A stretch of DNA of 64,000 bases from Micromonospora cabrerizensis (GCF_022230955.1 NZ_JAKKFI010000050.1:95238-159237); one strand, 5' to 3'; shown: positions 35,619 to 44,893, counted from the stretch's first letter. Program-made: numbers and translations. The notes: a model not told the origin generated them from the sequence alone.

Positions 35619-36067
35619 CCGCGCCGGCGGACGGCAAGAGCCCGATCGAGGTCCTGCTCGTTGAGGACGACCCGGGTGACGTGTTGATGACCCAGGAGGC
35701 GTTCGAGGAGCACAAGCTGCGCAACCGGCTGACCGTCGTCTCCGACGGCGCCGAGGCGCTCGCCTACCTGCGGCGGGAGGGCCAGTACGCCGACGCGGTG
35801 GCCCCCGACCTGATCCTGCTCGACCTCAACCTGCCCCGCCGCGACGGCCGGGAGGTGCTGGAGGAGATCAAGAAGGACGAGAACCTGCGCCGGATCCCGG
35901 TCGTGGTGCTCACCACCTCGCAAGCTGACGAGGACATCCTGCGCAGCTACCAGCTGCACGCCAACGCCTACGTGACCAAGCCGGTGGACTTCGAGCGCTT
36001 CATCTCGGTGGTCCGGCAGATCGACGAGTTCTTCGTCAGCGTGGTCAAGTTGCCGCCGCGTGGCTGA
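35615..36067 (+). CDS. Single-domain response regulator (Rcp1-like)
   Basis: 150 residues, ATG overlapping the kinase stop by 4 bp. A lone receiver: [18 protein letters not shown] at the start (acidic pair and the GD typical of Rcp1/phytochrome partners), phospho-acceptor Asp70 in [24 protein letters not shown] with the Thr/Ser switch, and [11 protein letters not shown] with the conserved Lys-Pro. There is no output domain, so it acts by phosphate shuttling or protein contact, plausibly between the kinase and the PP2C protein in the same operon. Overlaps the next gene by 8 bp. Confidence 0.93.
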   Translation: MTAPADGKSPIEVLLVEDDPGDVLMTQEAFEEHKLRNRLTVVSDGAEALAYLRREGQYADAVAPDLILLDLNLPRRDGREVLEEIKKDENLRRIPVVVLTTSQADEDILRSYQLHANAYVTKPVDFERFISVVRQIDEFFVSVVKLPPRG

Positions 36068-36869
36068 CACCCTGCTCGACGACGTCGGCGACCTGCTGCG
36101 GGAGGCCGCCGACCAGGTCGTGCTGCCGCTGTTCCGCAAGCTCGACGACGCGGACGTTTCGGAAAAGGCGCCCGGTGAGGTGGTCACCGTCGCCGACCAG
36201 CGGGCCGAGGAGCTGCTCTCGGCGGGGTTGCGTCGGCTGCGCCCGGGCTCGATGGTGGTCGGCGAGGAGGGCGTGGCCGACGACCCGGCGCTGCTGCGCC
36301 ACCTGGGCGACAGCGGGGACGTCTGGTTGGTCGACCCCGTCGACGGCACCGCCAACTTCGCCGCGGGCCGGCGGCCGTTCGCCCTGATGGTGTCGCTGCT
36401 GACCGACGGTCGGCCGAACGCCGGCTGGATCCTCGACCCGCTCGCCGACACTCTCGCCGTCGGCACGGCGGACGAGGGCACCCTGCTCAACGGCCGGCCG
36501 GTCGACACCACCGCCGCACTGCCGCCGCTCGGTGAGCTGCGGGGCGCGGCGATGACCAAGTTCCTGCCGCCGGAGATCCGGGACCGGGTCCGCGCCGGCG
36601 GTCGACGCCTCGGTGAGCTGCTGCCCGGCCTGCACTGCGCCGGCCGCGAATACCTGGACATCCTCACCGGCGAGCAGCAGTTCGTGCTCTTCTGGCGCAC
36701 CCTGCCGTGGGACCACGCCCCGGGCACCCTGCTGGTCCGCGCGGCCGGTGGCGTCGCCCGCCGGTTCGACGGCGTCGACTACCACCCCGCCGACGACGGC
36801 CGCGGGCTGCTCGTCGCGGCCAACGAGCAGGTCTGGGACGAGGTACGCGACGCGCTGATCAGCACCTGA
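36060..36869 (+). CDS. Inositol-monophosphatase-family phosphatase
   Basis: 269 residues from GTG 36060. The lithium-sensitive phosphatase motifs are present: VVGEEGV (metal Glu pair), [21 protein letters not shown] (DPVDGT) and [21 protein letters not shown] (WDxAPG). These fit IMPase, HisN-type histidinol phosphatase or PAP phosphatase. The 8-bp overlap with the response-regulator gene suggests coupled expression, which is unusual for such a metabolic enzyme and may hint at an inositol- or cofactor-linked output. Substrate not resolved. Confidence 0.88.
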   Translation: MADTLLDDVGDLLREAADQVVLPLFRKLDDADVSEKAPGEVVTVADQRAEELLSAGLRRLRPGSMVVGEEGVADDPALLRHLGDSGDVWLVDPVDGTANFAAGRRPFALMVSLLTDGRPNAGWILDPLADTLAVGTADEGTLLNGRPVDTTAALPPLGELRGAAMTKFLPPEIRDRVRAGGRRLGELLPGLHCAGREYLDILTGEQQFVLFWRTLPWDHAPGTLLVRAAGGVARRFDGVDYHPADDGRGLLVAANEQVWDEVRDALIST

Positions 36870-36892
36870 CCGGCGCGCTGCACGAGGGTGCT

Positions 36893-36957
36893 GGACGCTC
36901 TGCGCGGTGACCCTCGAACGCTCTGCGCGATGACACTGGAACGCTCTGTCGACATCT
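36893..36957. repeat. Short tandem repeat, 23-nt unit, about 2.5 copies
   Basis: Units begin at 36893, 36916 and 36939 and share the core GAACGCTCTGCGCGATGAC with a few changes; the third is partial (GAACGCTCTGT). It lies in the 238-bp gap between the phosphatase and the secreted protein gene. Phase of about two helical turns suggests repeated protein-binding sites, but no regulator is known. The rest of the gap (36958-37107) shows no clear element. Confidence 0.6.
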
Positions 36958-37107
36958 GGGCAGCCCGGCGGTCAGGGGGCTGGTCAGCAGCCCACGGTCC
37001 GGTATCGTGACCGGCGGTCTCCGCCAGCAGGCCGCCGACCGGCGCCGGCGGGGACGCCGCCGCGCAGTGGTTCACCGGGGGCCGGCGGTCGACGGAAGGA
37101 CGCTTTC

Positions 37108-38124
37108 GTGCCCAGGACCATGCTCCGCCCGCGGCTCGGTCGCCGCGCTCTGTTCGCCCTGCTCGCCGCCGTCGCGCTGGTGCTCGGCGGTGCCGCCGTG
37201 CCCGCGTACGCGGAGCCCGGCGAGGGGGGCAGCAAGAAGCTGCAGGACGCGTTGGAGCTGACCGCCAAGGGTCACATCGAGGCGAAGGCCAAACTGGACA
37301 ACTCCAAGCGTCGCCAGACGGCGCTGACCGGTGAGCTGGCGACGGTCGAGGGTCGGCTGGTCGGGCTGAGCGCCCAGGTCGGCGAGGTGGCCGCCCAGTC
37401 GTACCGGGTGGGCCGGCTCACCCCGGCGACCATGCTGCTCAACACCAGCACGCCGCAGGCGTTCCTGGAACGCGTCAGCGACCTCGACATGATGGCCCAG
37501 CGGGACAGCAAGCGGCTGCGTGACCTCGTCGAGACCCGGGAGCAGGCGCAGCAGGCCAAGGTCGCCATCGATGCCGAGGTCCGCGAGCAGCAGAAGCAGC
37601 TCGCCGTGATGGCGAAGAAGAAGAAGGAGGCCGAGGCGGCGCTCGCCGAGGTCAGCTCGGGCAGCAGCAACGGTTTCAGCGGCGGCAGCTCCGCATCGGC
37701 GAAGCCGGCGCCGCGCAACTCCGACGGGTCGTGGCCGTCGGAGTCGTGCTCGGTGAAGGACCCGACCACCTCCGGCTGCATCACCCCGCGCACCCTGAAC
37801 GCGCTCAAGCAGACCCAGGCGGCCGGCTACAAGAGGCACGTCTCCTGCAAGCGTGAGGGCGGCGGCGGCGAGCACCCGAAGGGGCGTGCCTGCGACTTCG
37901 CGGCCGCCACGAACGGCTTCGAGGATCGCAACGCGACCGGTGGCGACAAGGCGTACGGTGACAACCTGGCCGCCTGGCACGTGCGCAACGCCGACCGTCT
38001 CGGCGTGCTCTACGTGATCTGGTACCGGCAGATCTGGCACCCCGGCACCGGGTGGCGCTCGTACAGCGGCAGTGGCAGCCCCGCCGCTTCCCACACGAAC
38101 CATGTTCATCTCTCGATGTACTGA
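37108..38124 (+). CDS. Secreted coiled-coil protein with ARB_07466-like C-terminal domain
   Basis: 338 residues. A Sec signal peptide (about 1-35, ending PAYAEP) precedes a coiled coil (about 42-175, KLDNSKRRQTALTGELATVEGRL... EVREQQKQLAVMAKKKKEAEAAL) of the kind that regulates peptidoglycan hydrolases (NlpC/P60 and PcsB types). After a Gly/Ser linker comes a 140-residue domain with four cysteines, GCITPRTLNALKQTQAAGY, HPKGRACDFAA and SHTNHVHLSMY, matching a D,D-carboxypeptidase-like (M15-related) domain common in actinobacteria. Its activity is unproved. It likely acts on the cell wall. Confidence 0.85.
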   Translation: MPRTMLRPRLGRRALFALLAAVALVLGGAAVPAYAEPGEGGSKKLQDALELTAKGHIEAKAKLDNSKRRQTALTGELATVEGRLVGLSAQVGEVAAQSYRVGRLTPATMLLNTSTPQAFLERVSDLDMMAQRDSKRLRDLVETREQAQQAKVAIDAEVREQQKQLAVMAKKKKEAEAALAEVSSGSSNGFSGGSSASAKPAPRNSDGSWPSESCSVKDPTTSGCITPRTLNALKQTQAAGYKRHVSCKREGGGGEHPKGRACDFAAATNGFEDRNATGGDKAYGDNLAAWHVRNADRLGVLYVIWYRQIWHPGTGWRSYSGSGSPAASHTNHVHLSMY

Positions 38125-38160
38125 CCCGCAGCACCAGCTTCGCTGCGTACCATCGCGACG

Positions 38161-39723
38161 ATGAGCACCCCACCGTCCGACGTGGCGGCCCCGCCGGCGT
38201 CCTCGGCCCCGCCCGTTGCGGTCACCGGCCGGGCGCTGCCCAACGGCCTGGCCGCCTTCCTGGTCTTCTTCTCCAGCGGCGCAGTGCTGGTGCTGGAGAC
38301 CGTCGCGCTGCGCCTGGTCGGCCCCTACGTCGGGGTGACCCTTCAGGTGACCAGCTCGGTGATCGGCATCGCGCTGGCCGCGATCGCGTACGGGGCGTGG
38401 TCCGGTGGTTGGCTGGCCGACCGGCGCAACCCGCGTGGCCTGCTGGCACCGGCGCTGGTGCTGGCCGGCATCGCCACCGCGATCACCCTGCCCGTCGTGC
38501 GCTACGCCGGTGAGGTGCTGCGAGGCGGCGCGGCCAGCGGAATCCTGCTGTTGGTCGCGCTGGCCGTGTTCGTGCCCGCCGCGCTGCTGGCGGCGGTCAC
38601 CCCGCTGGTCGTGAAGCTCCAGCTAGCCGACCTGCGCCGCACCGGCCAGGTGGTCGGTCGACTCTCCGGGATCGGCACGCTGGGCGGCATCACCGCCACC
38701 CTGCTCACCGGCTTCGTGCTGGTCGCCGCACTGCGCAGCACGGTCATCCTGCTGACCCTCGCGGTCGCGCTGGGGCTGGTCGGCATCGGCCTCGGCTGGT
38801 ACCTGCGCCGGCAGGAGCCCACCGAGCTGCCCGGTCCGGCCCGGACCCGGACCGCGCTGGCCGTGCTCGGCCTGGTCGGGGCAGGGTTGACCACCGTGGC
38901 ACCGAACCCGTGCGACATCGAGACGGCTTACCACTGCGCACGGGTCACCGCCGACCCGGACCGGCCCACCGGGCGGACGCTGCTGCTCAACTCGGCCCAG
39001 CACTCGTACGTGGACCTCGCCGACCCGAAGCACCTGGAGTACGCGTACACGAAGTGGATCGGCGCGGTCGCCGACGTCGCCGCGCCCGCCGGTCAGCGGC
39101 TGGACGCGCTGCACCTGGGCGGCGGCGGTTTCACCGTGCCGACCTACCTGACCGCGACCCGGCCGGGCACCGAGAACGTCGTGTTCGAGATCGACGGCGG
39201 GCTGATCGAGCTGGGCGAGCGCGAGTTGGGCGTACGCCCGGGGCCGGAGCTGCGGGCGGTGGTGGGCGACGCTCGCATGCTGGTCGCCGGCGAACCGACG
39301 GACAGCCGTGACCTGGTGGTCGGCGACGCGTTCGGTCACCTGGTGGTGCCCTGGCACCTGGCCACCCGCGAAATGGCCGCCGAGGTTCGGCGGGTCACCC
39401 GCCCCGGCGGCGTGTACGTGCAGAACGTCATCGACTACCCGCCGCTGCGGTTCATCCGCGCCGAGCTGGCCACCGTGGCGGCCGAGTTCCGGCACGTCGC
39501 GTTGATCGCGCCGCCGGAGGCGCTCGCCGAGCAGCAGGGCTCCAACTTCCTCATCGTCGGCTCCGACGCTCCGCTGCCGCTGGACGCCGTCCGCACCCGG
39601 TTGAGTGCGGTGGACCCCAAGGTCAGCCTGCTGTCCGGCGCGGCACTGACGGATTTCGTCGGCGGGGCGATGGTGTTGACCGACGACTACGCCCCGGTGG
39701 ACCAACTGCTGGCCACCGCCTGA
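38161..39723 (+). CDS. Membrane protein fused to spermidine-synthase-like domain
   Basis: 520 residues. The first 240 residues hold about seven to eight membrane helices resembling half of an MFS carrier (FLVFFSSGAVLVLETVALRLVGPYVG, a signature of fused MFS/spermidine synthases). The cytoplasmic half has HLGGGGFTVPTYL as SAM/decarboxy-SAM motif I, NVVFEIDGGLIELGERELGV, VVGDARMLV and DLVVGDAFGHLVVPWHL. The aminopropyltransferase catalytic Asp appears as DAFG. Such fusions are widespread in actinobacteria, and their true substrate is unknown. 36 bp separate it from the upstream gene. Confidence 0.85.
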   Translation: MSTPPSDVAAPPASSAPPVAVTGRALPNGLAAFLVFFSSGAVLVLETVALRLVGPYVGVTLQVTSSVIGIALAAIAYGAWSGGWLADRRNPRGLLAPALVLAGIATAITLPVVRYAGEVLRGGAASGILLLVALAVFVPAALLAAVTPLVVKLQLADLRRTGQVVGRLSGIGTLGGITATLLTGFVLVAALRSTVILLTLAVALGLVGIGLGWYLRRQEPTELPGPARTRTALAVLGLVGAGLTTVAPNPCDIETAYHCARVTADPDRPTGRTLLLNSAQHSYVDLADPKHLEYAYTKWIGAVADVAAPAGQRLDALHLGGGGFTVPTYLTATRPGTENVVFEIDGGLIELGERELGVRPGPELRAVVGDARMLVAGEPTDSRDLVVGDAFGHLVVPWHLATREMAAEVRRVTRPGGVYVQNVIDYPPLRFIRAELATVAAEFRHVALIAPPEALAEQQGSNFLIVGSDAPLPLDAVRTRLSAVDPKVSLLSGAALTDFVGGAMVLTDDYAPVDQLLATA

Positions 39724-39794
39724 ACGAGTGACGATCCTGACCGATTCCGATCCTCCGGGTGTAGGACGCTTGCCTGGGGGCAACAACCCACACC

Positions 39795-41465
39795 ATGGGT
39801 GGTGGGGAACGGAACGGCGCGCAGCTGCTCGATGAGCGGTACCGGCTGATCGAGCAGCTCGGCGCGGGCGGCATGTCCGTGGTCTGGCGTGGGTACGACG
39901 AGGTGCTCGGCCGTCAGGTCGCGGTGAAGGTGCTGGCCTCCCGGTTGGCCAGCGACCGGGCGTTCCGCCACCGGATCCGAATCGAGGCGCAGGCCGCCGC
40001 GCGGCTCTGTCACCCCAACATCACCAACGTGTACGACTACGGCGAGTCCGTGCAGGTCGGGCTGACCGTGCCGTACGTGGTGATGGAGCTGGTCGACGGC
40101 ACCTCGCTGGCCAGCCGGCTGGGGCGGGAGAGTCAGCTCCCGTGGCGGGAGGCGGCGACCATCGGCGCGGAGGTCAGCTCGGCGCTGGCCACCGCGCACG
40201 CTCGCGGTGTGGTGCACCGCGACGTGACCCCGGGCAACGTGATGCTCACGTCGACCGGGGTCAAGGTTGTCGACTTCGGCATCTCCGCACTGGTGGGGGA
40301 GAGCGAGAAGGGGCCGGACGGCACGCTGCTGGGCACCCCCGCGTACCTCGCCCCGGAACGGCTGGACAACGGTCAGGTCTCCCCGGCCACCGACGTGTAC
40401 GCCGTCGGGCTGCTGCTCTACCGGATGCTCACCGGCCGGCTGCCGTGGCAGGCCAACACCACCACGCAGATGTTGCGGGCGCACATGTACACCGACCCGG
40501 AGCCGATGCCGGAGGTGCCCGGGCTGCCCGACGGGGTGACCGACCTGGTGCGGCGCTGCCTGGCCAAGCAACCCGGGGACCGGCCGGCCACCGCCGAGCT
40601 GGCCCGGACGCTCGCCGACGCGGCCGGGATGCTGGCGGCGGTGCCGGTGTCCCCGGCCGGAGGGCCACTGGACGAGGCCGAGCTCGCCAACGCGGGCACC
40701 ACGATCCTGCCCTGGTCGGCGGAGACCGACGCGTTGCCGATATCCCGTACCCGCCAGCGGGACCAGCGGGTGCGCCAGCGGGTGAGCCGTCGTCGGCGGG
40801 TGGAGGCCGGGGTGGCTGCCGTCGGGCTGATCGCGGTCACCGGCGTCATGTGGGGGTTCACCTCGCGTACCCCGGCCAGTGGTGAGGGTCGGCCGACCAC
40901 CGAGGCCCGGATGGGTCTGCCGGGGAAGGTGCCGTGTGAGGTCTCGTACGCGCTGCGGGCGGACTCCGGCACCGACTTCGCCGCCGAGCTGACACTGACC
41001 AACACCGGTGACCGTGAGCTGCGGGACTGGGCGATGAGTTTCACCTTCCCCGGTCAGCAGACCGTCACGAGGGCGGAGCCCGCGCCGGTGCAGCAGGAGG
41101 GGAGCACGGTGCTGGTCCGGCCGGTGGCCGAGCGCACCACGCTGGCGCCCGGCGCGGCCGAGAAGCTCACCCTCACCGGGAAGTACAGCGGGGCGAACCC
41201 GCTGCCGGTGGAGTTCCGGCTCGGCGACGTGACCTGCGGCGTACGCGTCTCCGGGGTCGCCGGCACCACGCCGTCCACCGCCGCTCCGAGTACGGCGGCC
41301 ACCACGGTGAAGTCTCCGCCCAAGGCCCCGCCGAAGGCAGGGCCAGCCGGCGGCGGCCCGGGCTCGGGCGGCTCCCACTCGGGCAGCGGCGCGACGAAGG
41401 CCAAGCCTGAGAAGCCCGGCAAGGGCAAGGGGCCGGGTGGTGGTTCGGGAAAAGCGGGAAGGTGA
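39795..41465 (+). CDS. Transmembrane Ser/Thr protein kinase with CBM2-like extracellular domain
   Basis: 556 residues. Kinase domain (about 15-275): LGAGGMSVVWRGYDE, VAVKVLA with the ATP Lys, HRDVTPGNVML, VVDFGIS, GTPAYLAPERL. The catalytic-loop Lys (HRDxK) is Thr here, a variant seen in some bacterial kinases. After a juxtamembrane basic stretch and one membrane helix (VEAGVAAVGLIAVTGVMWGF, about 336-355), the outer domain CEVSYALRADSGTDFAAELTLTNTG...FRLGDVTCGV follows the beta-sandwich pattern of CBM2 cellulose-binding modules, so it may sense polysaccharide. The Lys/Gly tail reads on in the -1 frame past the stop (see findings). Confidence 0.88.
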   Translation: MGGGERNGAQLLDERYRLIEQLGAGGMSVVWRGYDEVLGRQVAVKVLASRLASDRAFRHRIRIEAQAAARLCHPNITNVYDYGESVQVGLTVPYVVMELVDGTSLASRLGRESQLPWREAATIGAEVSSALATAHARGVVHRDVTPGNVMLTSTGVKVVDFGISALVGESEKGPDGTLLGTPAYLAPERLDNGQVSPATDVYAVGLLLYRMLTGRLPWQANTTTQMLRAHMYTDPEPMPEVPGLPDGVTDLVRRCLAKQPGDRPATAELARTLADAAGMLAAVPVSPAGGPLDEAELANAGTTILPWSAETDALPISRTRQRDQRVRQRVSRRRRVEAGVAAVGLIAVTGVMWGFTSRTPASGEGRPTTEARMGLPGKVPCEVSYALRADSGTDFAAELTLTNTGDRELRDWAMSFTFPGQQTVTRAEPAPVQQEGSTVLVRPVAERTTLAPGAAEKLTLTGKYSGANPLPVEFRLGDVTCGVRVSGVAGTTPSTAAPSTAATTVKSPPKAPPKAGPAGGGPGSGGSHSGSGATKAKPEKPGKGKGPGGGSGKAGR

Positions 41466-41506
41466 CCAAGGGCAAGGGAAAGGGGCACGGCGGTAAGAAG
41501 TGACGG

Positions 41507-42175
41507 TCAGCGTCGCCCCGCGAACCGTTGCACCTGGTCGATCCCACCCTCCACGACCAGCAGCCCACCCTGCGCCAGCGCCGTGTCGTCCGAGGCGTAC
41601 CGGAAGCGCTCACCGGGCACCTTCGCGCCGATCACCCGGACCCCGGAGCGCTCCTCCGGACGCAGGTCGAGCAGGGTGCGCCCGACGAGCGACTCCGGCA
41701 CCCGGACGGTGGCGATCGCGAAGTCGTCGTCGAACTCGATGAAGTCGAGCAGCCGGCTGACGATCAGGTGCGCCACCCGCTCGCCGGTCTCCGCCTCCGG
41801 GAAGATCACGTGGTGCGCGCCGACCGACGACAGGATCTTGGCGTGTTTCTGCGAGGTGGCGCGCGCCCAGATCTGCGGCACACCCAGCTCCACCAACGCC
41901 AGCACGGTGAGGACGCTCGCCTCCACCGACGCCCCGATGGCCACCACCGCCCGGCCGAAGCCGGTGACGCCGAGCTGCCGCAGCGCGCCCTCCTCGGTCG
42001 CGTCGGCCTGGACCACCCGGTCGAGCTGCGCCGAGAAACGCTGCACCTGATCCGGGTTGCGGTCGACGGCCAGCACCTCGCGGTCCATCCGGGTGAGCGC
42101 CGCGGCCAGATGGCAGCCGAAGCGACCCAACCCGATCACCACGATGCCGCCGCCGTCCGATCGTCTCGCCGACAC
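41507..42175 (-). CDS. TrkA-type potassium channel regulatory subunit (RCK/KTN)
   Basis: 222 residues from GTG 42175 with GGAGG ahead. The RCK_N Rossmann fold has IVVIGLGRFGCHLAAAL (nucleotide loop), EVLAVDRNPDQVQ with the acidic residue for NAD(H)/ATP ribose, and VVQADATEEGAL. The RCK_C domain (about 140-222) contains VPESLVGRTLLDLRPEERSGVRVIG. It gates the TrkH/KtrB channel encoded directly upstream on the same strand (17-bp gap). Convergent with the kinase gene. Confidence 0.93.
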   Translation of the reverse strand: MSARRSDGGGIVVIGLGRFGCHLAAALTRMDREVLAVDRNPDQVQRFSAQLDRVVQADATEEGALRQLGVTGFGRAVVAIGASVEASVLTVLALVELGVPQIWARATSQKHAKILSSVGAHHVIFPEAETGERVAHLIVSRLLDFIEFDDDFAIATVRVPESLVGRTLLDLRPEERSGVRVIGAKVPGERFRYASDDTALAQGGLLVVEGGIDQVQRFAGRR

Positions 42176-42192
42176 CTCGACCCTCCTCGCTG

Positions 42193-43527
42193 CTAACCGA
42201 CAATGGGTTGTTCCTGGGGATAGCGGTAGAGCCTGCGCCGGGTGTTCAGGGCGATCGCCGACCCGAGGGTGAGCGGCCCGACCCGGCCGATGAACATCAG
42301 CACGGTCAGCACCAGCTGGCCGCTGGCCGGCAGCTCGCTGGCCAGACCGACGGTGAGCCCGGTGGTGCTGAACGCGGAGGTGACCTCGAACAGGGCCGCG
42401 ACGAACCGCACGCCCTCGGTGAGCAGCAGCAGGAGCATGGTCCCGGCCGTGACCAGCGCGACGCTGAGCAGGGCGACTGTCACGGCCTGCCGCTGGCTCG
42501 CGGTGGCCACCCGGCGGTGCCCGACCGTCACGTCGGGCTCGCCGCGCAACTCCGCCCAGATGGTGAACGCGAGCAGGAAGAACGTGGACACCTTGATGCC
42601 GCCGGCCGTGCTGGCGCTGCCACCGCCGATGAACATCAGCACGATCAGCAGCGGGTAGCTCTCCTCCTGCAGCTCGGCGATGTTGAGCACGTTGAAACCA
42701 CCGGTGCGGCTCAACGCGATCTGGGTGAACGACGCGAGCATCTTGCCTCCGGCGTCGTACGAGCCGATGGTGCTGGCGTTGGTCCACTCGGCGGCGAGCA
42801 GGCCGACGAAGCCGAGCAGTAGCAGGGCGACGCTGCCCCAGATGGTCAGCTTGGTGGCCACTCCCCACCCGGCCGGCTTGCGCCACTCCCGGACGGCCTC
42901 GAACAGGGCGGGAAACCCCAGCCCGCCGACGATGGCCCCGAACGCCAACGGCAATGACACCCACGGGTCGCGGGCGAAGGCCAGCAGGCCCTCGGTGTAG
43001 AGCGCGAAACCGCCGTTGTTGAACGCCTGGACGGCGTGGAACACGCCCGACCACAGGGCTCTCCCGGGCGAATAGTCGTACGCCCACCAGAGCCGGGCGG
43101 CGACCACAGCGGTCATCACCGCCTCGCAGGCGAAGACGGTGATCGCGATCCGGCGCAGCAGCCGGCCCACGTCACCGATGCCGAACTCCGCCGTCTCGGC
43201 CTGCACGAGCAGCCGGTTACGCAGGCCGAGTTGGCGCGAGACCACCAGGATGACCAGCGCCGCGGCGGTGAGGATGCCGAGACCGCCGAGCTGGGTGAGC
43301 AGGGTGATCACCACGAGGCCGGCGCCGGACCAGTAGTTGGGGGTGTCGTTGATCGCCATCCCGGTCACCGACACCGCCGACGTGGCGGTGAACAACGCGG
43401 TGACCAGGGGTGGGCGCTCATGCTCGATGGTCGACCAGCGGGTCATCAGCAGCCCGGTACCCAGCAGGATCGGCACCAGGAACCCCAGCGGCACCAGCCG
43501 CACGGGGTTGCGGAAAAACCGGCGCAC
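42193..43527 (-). CDS. TrkH/KtrB-type potassium uptake channel subunit
   Basis: Start at GTG 43527 (VRRFFRNPVRLV), which has AGGAAG eight bases before; 444 residues. The four-fold repeated MPM architecture is visible: filter-like segments TSAVSVTGMAIND, AVQAFNNGGFALY, SRTGGFNVLN with GGGSASTAGGIKVST, and TSAFSTTGLTVGL. Each contains the conserved Gly that lines the K+ filter; STAGGIK is the characteristic third-repeat motif. It imports K+ (or Na+/K+) under control of the adjacent RCK protein. Confidence 0.93.
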   Translation of the reverse strand: MRRFFRNPVRLVPLGFLVPILLGTGLLMTRWSTIEHERPPLVTALFTATSAVSVTGMAINDTPNYWSGAGLVVITLLTQLGGLGILTAAALVILVVSRQLGLRNRLLVQAETAEFGIGDVGRLLRRIAITVFACEAVMTAVVAARLWWAYDYSPGRALWSGVFHAVQAFNNGGFALYTEGLLAFARDPWVSLPLAFGAIVGGLGFPALFEAVREWRKPAGWGVATKLTIWGSVALLLLGFVGLLAAEWTNASTIGSYDAGGKMLASFTQIALSRTGGFNVLNIAELQEESYPLLIVLMFIGGGSASTAGGIKVSTFFLLAFTIWAELRGEPDVTVGHRRVATASQRQAVTVALLSVALVTAGTMLLLLLTEGVRFVAALFEVTSAFSTTGLTVGLASELPASGQLVLTVLMFIGRVGPLTLGSAIALNTRRRLYRYPQEQPIVG

Positions 43528-43668
43528 CAGACAATCTTCCTTTCCCGCCCGTCGCCCGGAGCGGGAACGCTCATTCCGGAGATTCACCTCCCGGCCAACC
43601 CTCGACCAACTGCCGGCCAATCCGGGGCGGTCTGCTGAAGCGGCTCACCCCCACGACAGGAGACGGCG

Positions 43669-44790
43669 TTGCGACGTACCCTTTCGACCCTCGGCCTGGC
43701 CGGCGTGCTGCTCGCCGCCGCCGTGGCCGTGCCCACCATCGCGGCCGCCGAGCCCTCCACCGGCGCGGACCGCACCCGGGCGAACGACCGGCCGATCGTG
43801 ATCGGTCACCGAGGCGCCAGCGGCTACCGGCCGGAACACACCCTGGAGGCGTACCGGCTGGCGATCAGGATGGGCGCCGACTACATCGAGCCCGACCTGG
43901 TGTCGACCTCCGACGGCGTCCTGGTGGCCCGACACGAGAACGAGATTTCCGGCACCACCGACGTGTCGACGCGCCCGGAGTTCGCGGCCCGCAAGGCGAC
44001 GAAGACCATCGACGGCGTGGCCGTGACCGGGTGGTTCACCGAGGACTTCACCCTGGCCGAGCTGAAGACGCTGCGGGCCAAGGAGCGACTGCCGCAGGTC
44101 CGCGTGGCCAACACCGCCTTCGACGGCCGCTTCGAGGTGCCCACCCTCCAGGAGGTCATCGACCTGGCCCGGACCGAGGGGCGGACACGGGGCCGCACCA
44201 TCGGCATCTACCCGGAGACCAAGCACCCGACCTACTTCACGTCGATCGGCCTGCCGCTGGAGGAGCCGCTGCTGCGGGTGCTGCGGCAGAACAAGCTGGA
44301 CCGCAGGAACTCGCCGGTCTTCATCCAGTCGTTCGAGACGGCCAACCTGCGCAAGCTGAGCCGGATCACCGACGTGAAGCTGGTCCAACTGCTCGACGCC
44401 GCCGGCCGCCCGTACGACTTCACCGTGGCCGGTGACACCCGCAGCTACCAGGACCTGGTCACGCCGGCCGGGCTGAGGTGGATCGCCGGGTACGCCGACG
44501 GCATCGGCGCGAACAAGAACCTGCTCGTGCCCCGGAACGCCGCCGGCGCTCTGCTTGCCCCCACCAACGTGGTGCGCGACGCGCACCGGGAGCGGCTGCT
44601 CGTGCACTCCTGGACGTTCCGCGCGGAGAACCAGTTCCTCCCGGTGGACTTCCGGATCGGCACCGACCCGAACGCGCGTGGTGACATCACCGCCGAGTAC
44701 GAGCTGTTCCTCGGCCTGGGCCTGGACGGCGTCTTCAGCGACCACCCGGACACCGCCGTCGCCGCCCTCGCCGGTCTCGCCGGGAACTGA
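43669..44790 (+). CDS. Secreted glycerophosphodiester phosphodiesterase
   Basis: 373 residues from TTG 43669, with AGGAG six bases upstream. A Sec signal peptide (1-27, ending AAAEP) is followed by the GDPD TIM barrel: IVIGHRGASGYRPEHTLEAYRLAI (catalytic His and Arg-Gly), DYIEPDLVSTSDGVLVARHENEI (metal-binding Glu-x-Asp and second catalytic His), and GIYPETKHPTYF (Glu ligand). It resembles GlpQ-type periplasmic enzymes releasing glycerol-3-phosphate from deacylated phospholipids or teichoic acids, outside the cell. Terminated by a very strong hairpin. Confidence 0.94.
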   Translation: MRRTLSTLGLAGVLLAAAVAVPTIAAAEPSTGADRTRANDRPIVIGHRGASGYRPEHTLEAYRLAIRMGADYIEPDLVSTSDGVLVARHENEISGTTDVSTRPEFAARKATKTIDGVAVTGWFTEDFTLAELKTLRAKERLPQVRVANTAFDGRFEVPTLQEVIDLARTEGRTRGRTIGIYPETKHPTYFTSIGLPLEEPLLRVLRQNKLDRRNSPVFIQSFETANLRKLSRITDVKLVQLLDAAGRPYDFTVAGDTRSYQDLVTPAGLRWIAGYADGIGANKNLLVPRNAAGALLAPTNVVRDAHRERLLVHSWTFRAENQFLPVDFRIGTDPNARGDITAEYELFLGLGLDGVFSDHPDTAVAALAGLAGN

Positions 44791-44893
44791 CCCCTCCGCC
44801 CGTCGGCGGGGAACCTGCCCGCCGAGCCGACCTCGGCCCGGAGCTGATCCGCTCCGAGCCGACCGCCGGGCCGATCACGCCCGGCCCACCCGC

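Noticed and set aside
36958..37107. Possible c-di-AMP (ydaO-type) riboswitch before the secreted cell-wall-like protein
   Set aside because: Such riboswitches often precede actinobacterial wall hydrolase genes, but the conserved blocks of the class could not be found in the leader.
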